64,000 nucleotides of DNA from Roseovarius atlanticus (GTDB lineage Bacteria; Pseudomonadota; Alphaproteobacteria; Rhodobacterales; Rhodobacteraceae), in NCBI RefSeq assembly GCF_001441615.1, contig NZ_LAXJ01000009.1, positions 1-64,000 of the forward strand, written 5' to 3'. Both the position numbers and the translations under genes were made by a program. Positions 1 through 8,945 of the stretch are shown one piece after another. The notes under the pieces are model-generated. The model was not told the origin of the DNA, did no database searches, and saw nothing but the letters and a program-made list of their open reading frames with translations. The number at the start of each line of letters is the position of its first letter. Position 1 is the stretch's first letter.

Positions 1-158
1 GTTGGTGGACCACTTCAGTGGGGGCACTCCAAGTTATATCAATGTAATCGGTATTTTCGGGCATCAGTTCAACGCGGCAAAATCTCATTGCGGCAGAATT
101 GTTTTGTCGCTAAGCCTACTTGCAATAAAGATTTTGAGAATTTGCGGAGATCAAGAAT
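1..158. other. Window edge, no supported gene
   Basis: This is the leader of the first operon, cut by the window edge. I see no gene with a plausible product. A GGAG at about 145-148 lies ten bases before the TTG at 159 and is the likely ribosome binding site of the first gene. Confidence 0.4.
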
Positions 159-1583
159 TTGAAAGCCGGGAGCGTACTGGCGGTCGACCTTGATGGGACG
201 TTGTTGAGATCAGACATGCTATTTGAGAGCTTCTGGTCCGCGACGAGCCGGGACTGGAGGGCGCCGATAAAGGCGACGGCAGCGCTTCGAAGGGGTAAGG
301 CGGCGCTCAAACAAGATCTCGCGGCCCTAATGGACTTGGACGTGACAACGCTGCCCTATGAGCAGAGGGTCATCGACTATGTCGAAGCTTGGCGAGCAAA
401 AGGCGGAACGGTCGTTCTCGTTACCGCCACCAATGAAAACATCGCCAGCAAGATCGCCGAGCATCTGGGCATTTTCGACGAGGTTCATGGCTCGAACGGG
501 TCGAGAAACCTCAAGGGGGGCGAGAAAGCGATATTTTTGAAGTCGCGGTTCGGGGAGCGCAGCTTTACATACATAGGTGACTCCAACGCGGATCTGCCGG
601 TCTGGGCGGAGGCCGGAAAAGCGGTAACGATCAATCTTCCCGGAGCGGTTAGGCGGCAGGTCGAAAGGCTTGGTATCGAGACAGAGCATCTCGCCAACCA
701 ACGGCCCGGGCCGCGCGACTATCTCAGGGCTATCCGGGTCCACCAATGGTTGAAGAACTGTCTCGTTTTTTTGCCGATGCTCGGTGCGCACCAATTTGAC
801 GGTGTCACCTTCCTTCAAAGCCTCACGGCCTTTGTGGTTTTTTCATTCGTGGCGTCGAGCGTCTACGTTCTCAATGATCTTCTAGATCTTCGGTCGGACC
901 GATCGCATCCAACCAAGTGTCGGCGGCCTTTCGCGGCCGGGGTGATCCCGATTGCGCAGGCAACATACATGATCGCCGGGCTGATGGCGGTTGGTCTTGT
1001 GCTGGCGCTGCTTCTTGGTGGCGATTTCGTGGCCGTTATGCTGCTGTATATCGTTCTCACTACCGCCTATTCCGTCTGGCTGAAGCGCAAAGCGATCGTG
1101 GATATTGGTACGCTTGCAGGGCTTTATACGTTGCGGATAGCCGCTGGCGCTGTCGCCACTGGCATCCCCCTTTCGGTGTGGCTGCTCGCCTTTTCGGTCT
1201 TCTTCTTCCTCTCGCTTGCGATCGTGAAGCGACAAGCAGAACTGACTGAAGGCGCAGCTAGAGGCAAGCTCAAGGCGGCGGGTCGAGGCTATGTTGTTGA
1301 CGATCTGCCGGTTCTGGTCATGATGGCGGTGGCCTCGGGCTATGTTTCGGTGCTTGTGCTGGCGCTGTATATCCAGTCGTCTAACGTCAAGACTCTTTAT
1401 GTCCGACCCGAGTTGCTGAGCCTAATATGCGGGGTTTTTCTATACTGGATCTCCCGTGTGGTTTTGATCGCGCATCGCGGTCAGATGAACGAGGACCCGA
1501 TCGTATTCGCCGCGTATGACCGGGTCAGCCAAGCCTGTCTTCTGCTGACCTTCGCGATCGCCGCCGCAGCCTCTTGGCCATGA
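159..1583 (+). CDS. HAD-UbiA fusion, decaprenyl-phosphate phosphoribosyltransferase-like
   Basis: Residues 1-190 are a HAD phosphatase domain with motif I DLDGTLL near the N terminus and motif IV GDSNADLP. Residues 195-474 are a polytopic UbiA prenyltransferase with the Asp-rich signature NDLLDLRSD followed by HPTKCRRP, and a second loop YSVWLKRKAIVD. UbiA enzymes next to DprE1/DprE2 homologues transfer 5-phosphoribose from PRPP to decaprenyl phosphate (Rv3806c; NoeC-like in Azorhizobium). The fused HAD domain could remove the 5-phosphate, a step done by a separate phosphatase in mycobacteria; that is inference. The start is TTG with GGAG about ten bases upstream. The stop overlaps the next start (ATGA), so translation is probably coupled. 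Other UbiA substrates are possible, but the neighbours make this assignment strong. Confidence 0.88.
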   Translation: MKAGSVLAVDLDGTLLRSDMLFESFWSATSRDWRAPIKATAALRRGKAALKQDLAALMDLDVTTLPYEQRVIDYVEAWRAKGGTVVLVTATNENIASKIAEHLGIFDEVHGSNGSRNLKGGEKAIFLKSRFGERSFTYIGDSNADLPVWAEAGKAVTINLPGAVRRQVERLGIETEHLANQRPGPRDYLRAIRVHQWLKNCLVFLPMLGAHQFDGVTFLQSLTAFVVFSFVASSVYVLNDLLDLRSDRSHPTKCRRPFAAGVIPIAQATYMIAGLMAVGLVLALLLGGDFVAVMLLYIVLTTAYSVWLKRKAIVDIGTLAGLYTLRIAAGAVATGIPLSVWLLAFSVFFFLSLAIVKRQAELTEGAARGKLKAAGRGYVVDDLPVLVMMAVASGYVSVLVLALYIQSSNVKTLYVRPELLSLICGVFLYWISRVVLIAHRGQMNEDPIVFAAYDRVSQACLLLTFAIAAAASWP

Positions 1584-2002
1584 GTGTTAATCGCATCCTC
1601 GTTTTGTATACGCTTTTTGCCGTCATTTCTACGGCTTCAAACCTTGGTGTACAAAGACTTATCCTTTCTGGGAGCAGTGACGCGACCGGTTTCGCGGCGG
1701 CGCTTTTCTGCGGCACACTGGTAGGCCTGGTGGTTAAGTATTTGCTGGACAAGCGTTGGATTTTTGTCGACGTCAGCACCGGGTTGAAGGCACATGGCCG
1801 GACATTCACACTCTACACCATCACAGGCATCGCGACGACGGCGATATTCTGGGGAACCGAGACCGCGTTCTGGCTGATCTGGGGTACGAACACGATGCGC
1901 GAGTTGGGCGCTGTCCTAGGCTTAGCAGTGGGCTACACGGTCAAGTATTTCCTCGACCGCGAATTCGTGTTCCTCGATGACAGGAAGGCGACTACGCCGT
2001 GA
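1580..2002 (+). CDS. GtrA family membrane protein, putative lipid-linked arabinose flippase
   Basis: This 140-residue protein has four predicted membrane segments and the paired GtrA-type motifs KYLLDKRWIF and KYFLDREFVF. GtrA proteins act in translocating polyprenyl-phosphate-linked sugars across the cytoplasmic membrane; the mycobacterial relative Rv3789 lies beside the DprE genes. Here it would move decaprenyl-phospho-arabinose to the periplasmic side. The start at 1580 forms an ATGA overlap with the upstream gene and is preferred over the ATG two codons earlier. Its own TGA overlaps the GTG of the oxidase gene. Length fits the family. Confidence 0.87.
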   Translation: MSVNRILVLYTLFAVISTASNLGVQRLILSGSSDATGFAAALFCGTLVGLVVKYLLDKRWIFVDVSTGLKAHGRTFTLYTITGIATTAIFWGTETAFWLIWGTNTMRELGAVLGLAVGYTVKYFLDREFVFLDDRKATTP

Positions 2003-3324
2003 GGGAGTTGTCGGGCTGGGGACGCTATCCGAAGTATCGCGGTCCGCTCCTTTCTCCATCATCGAGCGAAGAGTTGGCGGTGGCGCTCAAGAGGGGAGCA
2101 GTAATCGCACGCGGCAATGGTCGCGCCTATGGAGACAGCGCCATAGGTTTGCGGCATACCTTGGCGATGCGCAGGCTCAACCGCATGGTTGATTTTGATC
2201 GGTCGAGCGGTCGTTTGGTAGCCGAGTCTGGCGTTTTGCTACAGGACATCATCACCGCATTCTTGCCGCATGGCTGGTTTCCGGCTGTCACGCCGGGAAC
2301 GAAATTTGTGACCCTTGGCGGAATGATTGCGGCGGATGTACATGGCAAGAACCACCACGTAGAAGGCAGCTTTCGCAATTTCATCGATTGGCTGGACGTC
2401 ATGGACGCTCAAGGCAATGTGCGTCGCTGCAACCGGGAACAAAACACCGAGCTTTTTGACTGGACGGTCGGCGGTCTGGGCCTAACTGGCGTGATCCTGC
2501 GCGCTGGCATCCGCCTGCGGCCCGTTCCTTCGGCTTGGATCCGGCAGACATCTTGGGTGCTGCCGGATCTAGATGCAACCCTCGCCGCCTTTCACGAAGC
2601 GGAGTCGGCTTCCTATTCGGTGGCCTGGATTGATTGTCTGCGTTCCGGCTCTGATCTGGGGCGGTCGGTCCTAATGCTCGGGGAACATGCATTGCCGGAG
2701 GAACTGTCAGATGACGCGGCGCGCTATCCTTATGAGATCCCCGTGAAGACTCAGCGTAGTATGCCGGTAACCCCACCCTTCAGCCTTCTCAGCAGCGGTT
2801 TGGTGAAGGCGTTCAACGCGGTTTTCTACTGGAATGCTCGGCGTAAGCGAGAAGTATCCTTTATCGATTACGATAGCTACTTCTACCCGTTGGATACCAT
2901 CCTCGGCTGGAACCGGATCTACGGCCGGCGGGGGTTTATGCAATTCCAATGTGTTCTGCCGCTCGAAACTGCGCGCGATGGTTTGCAAGCCATCCTCAAT
3001 GAAACCTCTCGCACGGGTGCGGGATCGTTTCTTGCCGTGCTAAAACGCCTCGGGCCGCAAAACGGTGCCTTTTCGTTTCCGATGGAAGGCTACACTCTCG
3101 CGCTGGATTTTCCAGCTACGGCGCGCATGCTGTCATTGTTAGAAACGCTCGATGAGATCACTCTTGCGCATCACGGCCGGTTCTATTTGGCCAAGGATGG
3201 CCGTATGAGCGCCGAGATTATGCATCAGTCGGATGCACGCGCCGCACAGTTCCGGCAGTTGCGCCAGAACAGCGGGGCAGCGGAAACATTCCAATCAAAA
3301 CAATCGCAAAGGCTCGTCATATGA
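1999..3324 (+). CDS. dprE1: DprE1-like FAD-dependent decaprenylphosphoryl-ribose 2-oxidase
   Basis: This is a vanillyl-alcohol-oxidase-type flavoprotein of 441 residues. The FAD-binding half carries GNGRAYGDSA and GGMIAADVHGKNHH, which matches the HGKNHH flavin motif of mycobacterial DprE1. Near the C terminus the FYLAKDGRMSAE segment matches the active-site lysine region. The enzyme oxidises the 2-hydroxyl of decaprenylphosphoryl-ribose to the keto sugar; the next gene supplies the reductase. The residue aligning with mycobacterial Cys387 appears to be Ala368 (codon 3100-3102, in TLALDFP). The start is GTG overlapping the previous stop, and the end overlaps the next ATG. NoeH/NoeO-type proteins for Nod-factor arabinosylation are the closest Gram-negative precedent I know. 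Confidence 0.88.
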   Translation: MRELSGWGRYPKYRGPLLSPSSSEELAVALKRGAVIARGNGRAYGDSAIGLRHTLAMRRLNRMVDFDRSSGRLVAESGVLLQDIITAFLPHGWFPAVTPGTKFVTLGGMIAADVHGKNHHVEGSFRNFIDWLDVMDAQGNVRRCNREQNTELFDWTVGGLGLTGVILRAGIRLRPVPSAWIRQTSWVLPDLDATLAAFHEAESASYSVAWIDCLRSGSDLGRSVLMLGEHALPEELSDDAARYPYEIPVKTQRSMPVTPPFSLLSSGLVKAFNAVFYWNARRKREVSFIDYDSYFYPLDTILGWNRIYGRRGFMQFQCVLPLETARDGLQAILNETSRTGAGSFLAVLKRLGPQNGAFSFPMEGYTLALDFPATARMLSLLETLDEITLAHHGRFYLAKDGRMSAEIMHQSDARAAQFRQLRQNSGAAETFQSKQSQRLVI

Positions 3325-4058
3325 CCATGGGAACGCTGCTGCTGCTCGGCGCGAGATCGGACATTGGGCTAGCCACGGCACATCGGTTCGCTAAAGCAGG
3401 CTATGACATCCAACTTGCCGCCCGCAACAGCGCGGCGCTTGAACCGGCCCGGGCGGACCTCCAGTTGCGCTACAATGTGTCAGTCAGCCTGCATGATTTC
3501 GACGTGCTCGATAGGCAGAGCTATGACAGGTTCCTAGACGCGTTGCCTGAGTTGCCCGATTTGGTGGTCTGCGCCATCGGACTAATGGGCGACCAGATCG
3601 AGAACGAGAAAGACATTGAGGCTGCAAGCCTTGTCGTGCGCAGTACATACGAAGGGCCAGCGCTTATCCTCGAAGCACTGGCCAATCGTTTCGATCGTCG
3701 CGGCTCTGGCAAGATCGTCGGGATCAGTTCCGTCGCAGGCAACCGGGGAAGGGCAAAAAACTATGTCTATGGCTCAGCCAAGGCTGGATTCAATGCGTAT
3801 CTTTCCGGTCTGCGCAACCGAATGGCTCGGCGCGGTATTCATGTTATGACGGTGCTGCCAGGCTTCGTGAACACGAAGATGACGCACGGCATGGACCTTC
3901 CGGAAAAACTGACGGCCGAGCCCGAAGAGGTCGCCGACGCGATCTATGAGGGGCTGCGCAGGGGCCGCAACGTGATCTATGTACGCGCAATCTGGAGGAT
4001 AGTGATGACCATAATAAACGCCATACCGGAGCCGATCTTTAAGAAGATGAACATCTGA
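3321..4058 (+). CDS. dprE2: DprE2-like SDR, decaprenylphosphoryl-2-keto-ribose reductase
   Basis: This 245-residue short-chain dehydrogenase has the cofactor loop GARSDIG near the N terminus, a catalytic serine in GISSVAG and the YxxxK pair in YGSAKAG. It would reduce the keto intermediate made by the preceding oxidase with NAD(P)H, giving decaprenyl-phospho-arabinose, the lipid donor for arabinosylation. The ATGA overlap with the oxidase gene matches the tight pairing of dprE1 and dprE2 in actinobacteria. The C-terminal hydrophobic stretch (IVMTIINAIPEPIF) could associate with the membrane, as in mycobacterial DprE2. Confidence 0.87.
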   Translation: MTMGTLLLLGARSDIGLATAHRFAKAGYDIQLAARNSAALEPARADLQLRYNVSVSLHDFDVLDRQSYDRFLDALPELPDLVVCAIGLMGDQIENEKDIEAASLVVRSTYEGPALILEALANRFDRRGSGKIVGISSVAGNRGRAKNYVYGSAKAGFNAYLSGLRNRMARRGIHVMTVLPGFVNTKMTHGMDLPEKLTAEPEEVADAIYEGLRRGRNVIYVRAIWRIVMTIINAIPEPIFKKMNI

Positions 4059-4173
4059 TCGTCGCCCATTGACCCTCGGCACACGGGATCGGTCGGCGCG
4101 CGCCAAGGAGTTTTTGGAAGCGAACAGGCTTTTCAAAAGCGCCGTCCGGCAGAAAGAATGGAGGAGGATCGCA

Positions 4174-5256
4174 TTGAGTGGATCAGATTTAAGCAGGTTG
4201 AGCCCGCAGGCCTTCGTCGTGCTGGCGATGGTTGCCTACATGTTTGGGCTATCTCCGTGGCTCGCGGAATACATGCGTTCGGGAGCGGTGCCGCCGGCGT
4301 TAGAATGGAACCTAACGCATTACCATGTCGACTATTTTCAGTTCGGCTTTCTGCGTCGCGCGCTGGTTGGCACGATTCTGTTGCCAATTTTCTCAGTTTT
4401 TCCGGATGGCGGTCTTGCCGAATATGCGATCCTTTTAGGCGCCGATGCCGCAATCGCGCTGGTGTTGGCCGTTCTAGTTGCGCGGATTTTCTTGCGCCCG
4501 CACATTACCAATCCCAACAAGCGCCTCATTGCCCTGATTTGCCTGATCGCGCCTGTGGGCTTCGTACAGCTAGGCTACGATGCCGGGCGGCTAGACCATG
4601 TGAATTTCCTGCTTTTTGTGGCCGCTATGAGGCTCGTCGTACTGGGGCAGGTGCTGGGAGCGGCCATTCTTTCGGTCGCGATGCTTTTGGTCCACGAAGC
4701 CGCACTATTCTATGCCTTGCCTGTCGTAGTAGCCTTTGCACATGCGTCCACGAAATCGGTCGCGTCGGTGCTGGTGATTGGAGTCCCGGCCGTCCTTTGT
4801 GCATCGGCACTAGCGCTTTGGGGTACTGCAGGCGCAGATCTAGCGCCGGCCCTGCCAGAAAACGCGAATATCGCGGCCGGGGTCTGGAGCCGAAACCTGC
4901 TGGAACCGGCAAGAGGCTTTGGCCCACTGCACTATATCATTACACTCTATCTGACTTTTGCCGCACTCGTTTTCTTGCGGCGACACTACAAGGCCAACGC
5001 GCAGGCGCCGGACCTGCTGTTCGCTGCGCCATTCGCTGTGCTGGCCCTGTTTGCGCTAGGGGTAGATTACGGTCGCTGGACGCATGTACTATTTGTGTCT
5101 GTGCTGGCAGTGATCGCCTGTGCGCCCCACTTGGGGCGAAAAGCCGAGGTCGAACTGACCCCGGTCTCTATTAAGCTATTTCTACTGCCGTGGATGTTGC
5201 CCTTGGGGCCAGTCGGCATTGCGCTACTGTACCCGTTCTTGCCGTTTATTTCATAG
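4174..5256 (+). CDS. Polytopic membrane protein, candidate arabinosyl/glycosyl transferase of the DPA operon
   Basis: I do not recognise the family. The protein is about 360 residues with roughly nine or ten hydrophobic segments, charged loops such as HYHVDYFQFGFLRR after the first segment, and LVHEAALFY in the middle. A multispanning protein that ends an operon for a lipid-linked sugar donor is a reasonable candidate for a GT-C-like transferase using that donor, but no diagnostic motif proves it. Start choice: the frame is open from a TTG at 4069, but GGAGGAGG at 4161-4168 sits six bases before an in-frame TTG at 4174, which I prefer. It lies about 115 bases after the reductase gene, so it is probably the last cistron. 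Confidence 0.6.
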   Translation: MSGSDLSRLSPQAFVVLAMVAYMFGLSPWLAEYMRSGAVPPALEWNLTHYHVDYFQFGFLRRALVGTILLPIFSVFPDGGLAEYAILLGADAAIALVLAVLVARIFLRPHITNPNKRLIALICLIAPVGFVQLGYDAGRLDHVNFLLFVAAMRLVVLGQVLGAAILSVAMLLVHEAALFYALPVVVAFAHASTKSVASVLVIGVPAVLCASALALWGTAGADLAPALPENANIAAGVWSRNLLEPARGFGPLHYIITLYLTFAALVFLRRHYKANAQAPDLLFAAPFAVLALFALGVDYGRWTHVLFVSVLAVIACAPHLGRKAEVELTPVSIKLFLLPWMLPLGPVGIALLYPFLPFIS

Positions 5257-5394
5257 CTGCGGCCGGGGCTAAGGGCGAGCTGAAATTCGAGTTGGAAATA
5301 AAACGCCCGGCAAAATAGCCTTTGCAGACGGGCGAAAAAATCAGGATAGCGCCCTGGGTTTGCTAGCACGAAATAGGATGATGAAAGAAATTCC

Positions 5395-6072
5395 GATGAT
5401 CGTAACAGCTCTGTCAGCGCCGAGGAGACTGTCCGCATCGTGCTGCAAGGTCTGCGCGGCGAAATCAGTATCGCAGCACTCTGTCGTCGTGAAGGGTTTG
5501 CCACGACCCTTTGCTACAGTTGGTAAGGAGTTCCTCGAGATGGGCAAGAAACAGAGCGCTGGCGATACAACTCGCCAGGCCACAGCGCCGGAGGTGAAGA
5601 AGTTGCACTCGGAGTCGGCGGCGCTAAAGGAGGCGGTCGCCGACCTGATTCTCGAAAAACCGATTGCTCAAAAAAGCATGCTCGGCCCCTCTCATTGATT
5701 GCTGCGCAATCAACTACCCGGCAGTGAATGGGGACGACGACGCGTGAGATAGCTCGAAAAGCAGGGCATGGATCACGTCCGCAGCGCACCGAACCATCCC
5801 CAGAACCAGACACAAAGCACGATCGAGCTTTGGCACCTGATCCTGAAGAACGGAATCCTGCTCTAAAACGACTATTCACCGACGGGCTCGAGGAGGCCAC
5901 ACGCGGCTTTGTCGAACACTACAAACACCGGCGCTACCACGAAAGCCTCGGGAACCTGACCCCCGCCCACGTCTACAACTGCAGGGCTGACACCACCCTC
6001 AGACGACGAAAGGAGATCAAACAGAAGGCTATCGAGAAGCGGCGCTTGCTTCATCGCCTGACGGCTGCGTAG
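5395..6072 (+). pseudogene. Decayed IS3-type transposase (orfA/orfB remnant)
   Basis: Fragments of an IS3-type transposase lie in order but in different frames. From about 5410 the orfA helix-turn-helix reads ETVRIVLQGLRGEISIAALC, ends at a stop after CYSW, and resumes in another frame as KEFLEMGKKQSAGDT. From about 5763 an orfB piece reads GMDHVRSAPNHPQNQ, stops after LKNGILL, and shifts into FVEHYKHRRYHESLGNLTP and the usual basic C terminus, ending at 6072. Most of the DDE core is missing. Several frameshifts and an internal deletion make it non-functional. It separates the arabinose-lipid operon from the surface-protein genes. Confidence 0.82.
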
Positions 6073-6372
6073 CCTAAACCACAATAGAGCCAGGACCTTC
6101 GCTTACCACTGTCAGACCAACCTATTCCAAATAATCTGACGACCGGCACTGACATATGAACCCGTTCAATCCTTTCCAAAGATAACGCTCGCGTGCGGAT
6201 CGAAAACTAAAGATCCGATCACAACGGAACCAGCTCGCATTCATAGCTCGGGAACTTGGCTTCAAGACAACCTCGTCGAACTGGACAGAACCAGTTCGGC
6301 CGGTATAGCGTTTTGTGAGGCAATTCATATTTCTGCGGCGACTACGCTGGCAGATCTGTAAGGAAAGATTTG

Positions 6373-7332
6373 ATGAAAGTCATTCTTGTGCTAATGATAG
6401 CGTTCGGAAGTTCCGTTCTAGGGGTCGGCTATTTTACGGATCTTTTGCACCCTACAGCGGAGAGCCGCGCGCGCTCCAACGATGTCGTCTTGGCGAACTT
6501 GCTATCACGCAGTACCACGCCAAAGACGCATGTGCGCAGCTTCATAATCGGCAACAGCCTAGTGAACCACGAAGCGGGCCGGGGTTCGGACCTGACTTCT
6601 GTCCCCTACTGGCTTGCGCGGCTTGCCCGGCAGGATGGCAACACCTATGCGATGGCCGGCACCTATACGGCCTTGCGCGATTTCCAGGATATCGGGCCGG
6701 AAGCAAACTGGGCCTTTGACGGCGTGACCAATGCCTGGAATGCTGATGGCCGCGTCAGCTTTGCCGATGCAGATTTTACCTCGGTCCAGATCAATCCGCT
6801 CAACTATGTCCAGTGGCGCGGACCGACCGAGCCTTACTGGGACGACAACGGAACGCCAGTTGGCGCCGCTCTTGAGGTGATCGACGTTGTGACGGCGGCG
6901 GAACCGGGGATCGAGGTGCTGATCTACGAGGGCTGGGCAGATATGGGACCGTTCGTTTCGGGCGACTTTCCACCGTCGGCACGGGAGTTTGCCAAGTATC
7001 ATGCCTACAATCTCGGCGAATACCATGACTGGTATCTTGAGTATGTTCGCGAACTGAAAGCCGCGCGGCCGGATGTCAGTATCCGATTGATCCCCGTCTC
7101 ATCGGTCCTTTCCACCTTGCTGACCCAAAGCCCGCTCAACCAGTTGTCGCCAACCGACCTCTATGAGGATGACGCCCCGCACGGAACACCGACAAAATAC
7201 TTCCTCGCAAGCCTCGTGACCTATGTCGGCACCTACGGCAAGCTGCCTCCCACAGATTTTGCCGTGCCGCCAAGCGTGCATCCACTTGTACGGTCAAATT
7301 ATGCCGAAATAGTCGCAGCCCTTGGAGGCTGA
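6373..7332 (+). CDS. Secreted SGNH-hydrolase-like protein, standalone copy
   Basis: The 319-residue protein starts with a hydrophobic signal or anchor (MKVILVLMIAFGSSVLGVGY). From residue about 57 it carries a domain with GNSLVNH (block-I-like serine) and DLYEDDAPHGTP (Asp-x-x-His-like block near the C terminus), the arrangement of SGNH/GDSL esterases. Substrate is unknown; deacetylation of a surface polysaccharide would fit the context but is inference. The whole domain recurs inside the RTX protein at 10933-15108 with about four in five residues identical by eye. The ATG at 6373 is preferred over the TTG before it because AAGGAAAG precedes it at normal spacing. Confidence 0.62.
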   Translation: MKVILVLMIAFGSSVLGVGYFTDLLHPTAESRARSNDVVLANLLSRSTTPKTHVRSFIIGNSLVNHEAGRGSDLTSVPYWLARLARQDGNTYAMAGTYTALRDFQDIGPEANWAFDGVTNAWNADGRVSFADADFTSVQINPLNYVQWRGPTEPYWDDNGTPVGAALEVIDVVTAAEPGIEVLIYEGWADMGPFVSGDFPPSAREFAKYHAYNLGEYHDWYLEYVRELKAARPDVSIRLIPVSSVLSTLLTQSPLNQLSPTDLYEDDAPHGTPTKYFLASLVTYVGTYGKLPPTDFAVPPSVHPLVRSNYAEIVAALGG

Positions 7333-7454
7333 GCGACCAAGCTGCTGCGTCTTGGCACCGACTCCATGACTAACTATGCGCGTTCTGACTGGCGGCTGAA
7401 GGTCTTGATATTGCCGATCACTTTCTGCGGCAGAGGCAGTGCATGAAGGTCATG

Positions 7455-8945
7455 TCAATGCCGGTTTTCAAACCGTGTGGTCTTGTTCGATGATGAAACG
7501 TGTCGTCGGGATGGTTTGGTGAACTCTCGGCGGTATGCAAGCTTTGGTGGTGGGGCTGGATCCGTGGCCGGCGCAGACTCGGGAGCCTTCTGAGTGGCGG
7601 TACCGCGCAGCGGAGCGGTCTGATACAGCCCCATCATGGAACCGGCGATCAGCCAGACGATCGGACTGACCGTGGCATTGGGAATCTGGTCGATCAGGTT
7701 GATCGACATAACAACGCCAAGGCAAGAGGAGACGAGACCGAGGCTCAGCCGGTTGCGGGCTAAGCCCAGTAATATCATCGGCACAGTCAGCAAGCCGAAT
7801 TGTGCCAGATACCCGATCCAGCCATACGCACCAATGACGATAATCCAGTAGCCGTCAGTCGTGGAGATGTTCCGTCCCTCGTCGTCGTAAACGAAGTTTC
7901 GACCCCAGCTGCCCCAGCCTCCCAGAGGTTTCTGCTCTGCTTTCTCGAGAAGCAAGTCTTCATTCTCTAAGCGGAAATCAAGCGAGTGCGCGCGCTCCTC
8001 GCTTATCGACAGGGCGAGCTGATAGACGTACTCTGTTGGCACCAATCCGGACCCGCGCAGGACAGGATATAGAAGCACCGTTGCCGCGAGGATGGCAGCG
8101 ATGAGAAGCTGCAAGCGCGGACCCAACACTAATATGAGCGGGGCGGCCAGTAGGCTGAGGCTGAGCGGTCCAAGCGAGCGACACAAAAGTAGGACGAAAA
8201 AGAGATACAAGGCAGCCATCATCCACTTGGTGCGCGCCCTGCCGTTCGCACCGAGCCGCATCATTGCGAGGCTCGACACAAATGCGGTTGCTACGGCGAT
8301 CGCCAGCCAGAGACCATTATTCAAGAACACCAGCGGCCTGTAGCCATCTCCTCGGACATGTACCTCGAAAATATGTGGGAAAAACCCATAGATCATCTGA
8401 TTGAGCTGCGGGCTCATGCGCGATTCGAATAGAATCAGCGGCGAATAGGCCAGCATCGAAAACACAATGACTCGCAGCAGAATCCTCTGGCGTTCTTCCG
8501 TGCCCAGATACCGACGTCCCAGCAGGAAAGGCAGGATCATGACAAGCATGCCTAGGGTCATCGAAGCGGAATCATAGAGCCGAAGGGGTGGCAAGTATGT
8601 TCCGCCGATGATGATCTGCTCTCCGTTTTGCAGGGCCGTGATGATCGGGCCGATCGTCAGCAAAGCAATGAGCCCTAAGAACATGGTCTGCCCTCGCACG
8701 ATCTTGAAAGGATGCGGTTCCGCACGCGACGCGATGAGGCACATCAAGCTTGCGCAACCTGCCGGGATCAGCGTCTTGTCGACAGGCGGAAGGCCGGGAA
8801 GATCGAACCCCGCCCGCAGTGGCAGCAAGAGATACCCCGCGATGATAGACCAAACGAGTGCATGCTGGAGCGGCAATCGTTTGAAAAGGATCACCACCAC
8901 CAAAGGAAAGGTGAAAAGGACGATGTAGGCGACAAGGTTAGGCAT
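7455..8945 (-). CDS. O-antigen ligase / Wzy-like polysaccharide polymerase
   Basis: This 496-residue protein has about eleven or twelve hydrophobic segments. A large loop between segments around residues 300-370 contains the EERAHSLDFRLENEDLLLEKAEQ region and GGWGSWGRN, as in O-antigen ligase/polymerase (Wzy_C-like) proteins. The C-terminal 50 residues are Pro-rich and polar, probably cytoplasmic. Such proteins join polysaccharide repeat units, or attach glycans, at the periplasmic face. It is divergent from the oxygenase gene and convergent with the SGNH-like gene. Whether it uses the arabinose-containing glycan suggested by the upstream operon cannot be told. Confidence 0.68.
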   Translation of the reverse strand: MPNLVAYIVLFTFPLVVVILFKRLPLQHALVWSIIAGYLLLPLRAGFDLPGLPPVDKTLIPAGCASLMCLIASRAEPHPFKIVRGQTMFLGLIALLTIGPIITALQNGEQIIIGGTYLPPLRLYDSASMTLGMLVMILPFLLGRRYLGTEERQRILLRVIVFSMLAYSPLILFESRMSPQLNQMIYGFFPHIFEVHVRGDGYRPLVFLNNGLWLAIAVATAFVSSLAMMRLGANGRARTKWMMAALYLFFVLLLCRSLGPLSLSLLAAPLILVLGPRLQLLIAAILAATVLLYPVLRGSGLVPTEYVYQLALSISEERAHSLDFRLENEDLLLEKAEQKPLGGWGSWGRNFVYDDEGRNISTTDGYWIIVIGAYGWIGYLAQFGLLTVPMILLGLARNRLSLGLVSSCLGVVMSINLIDQIPNATVSPIVWLIAGSMMGLYQTAPLRGTATQKAPESAPATDPAPPPKLAYRREFTKPSRRHVSSSNKTTRFENRH

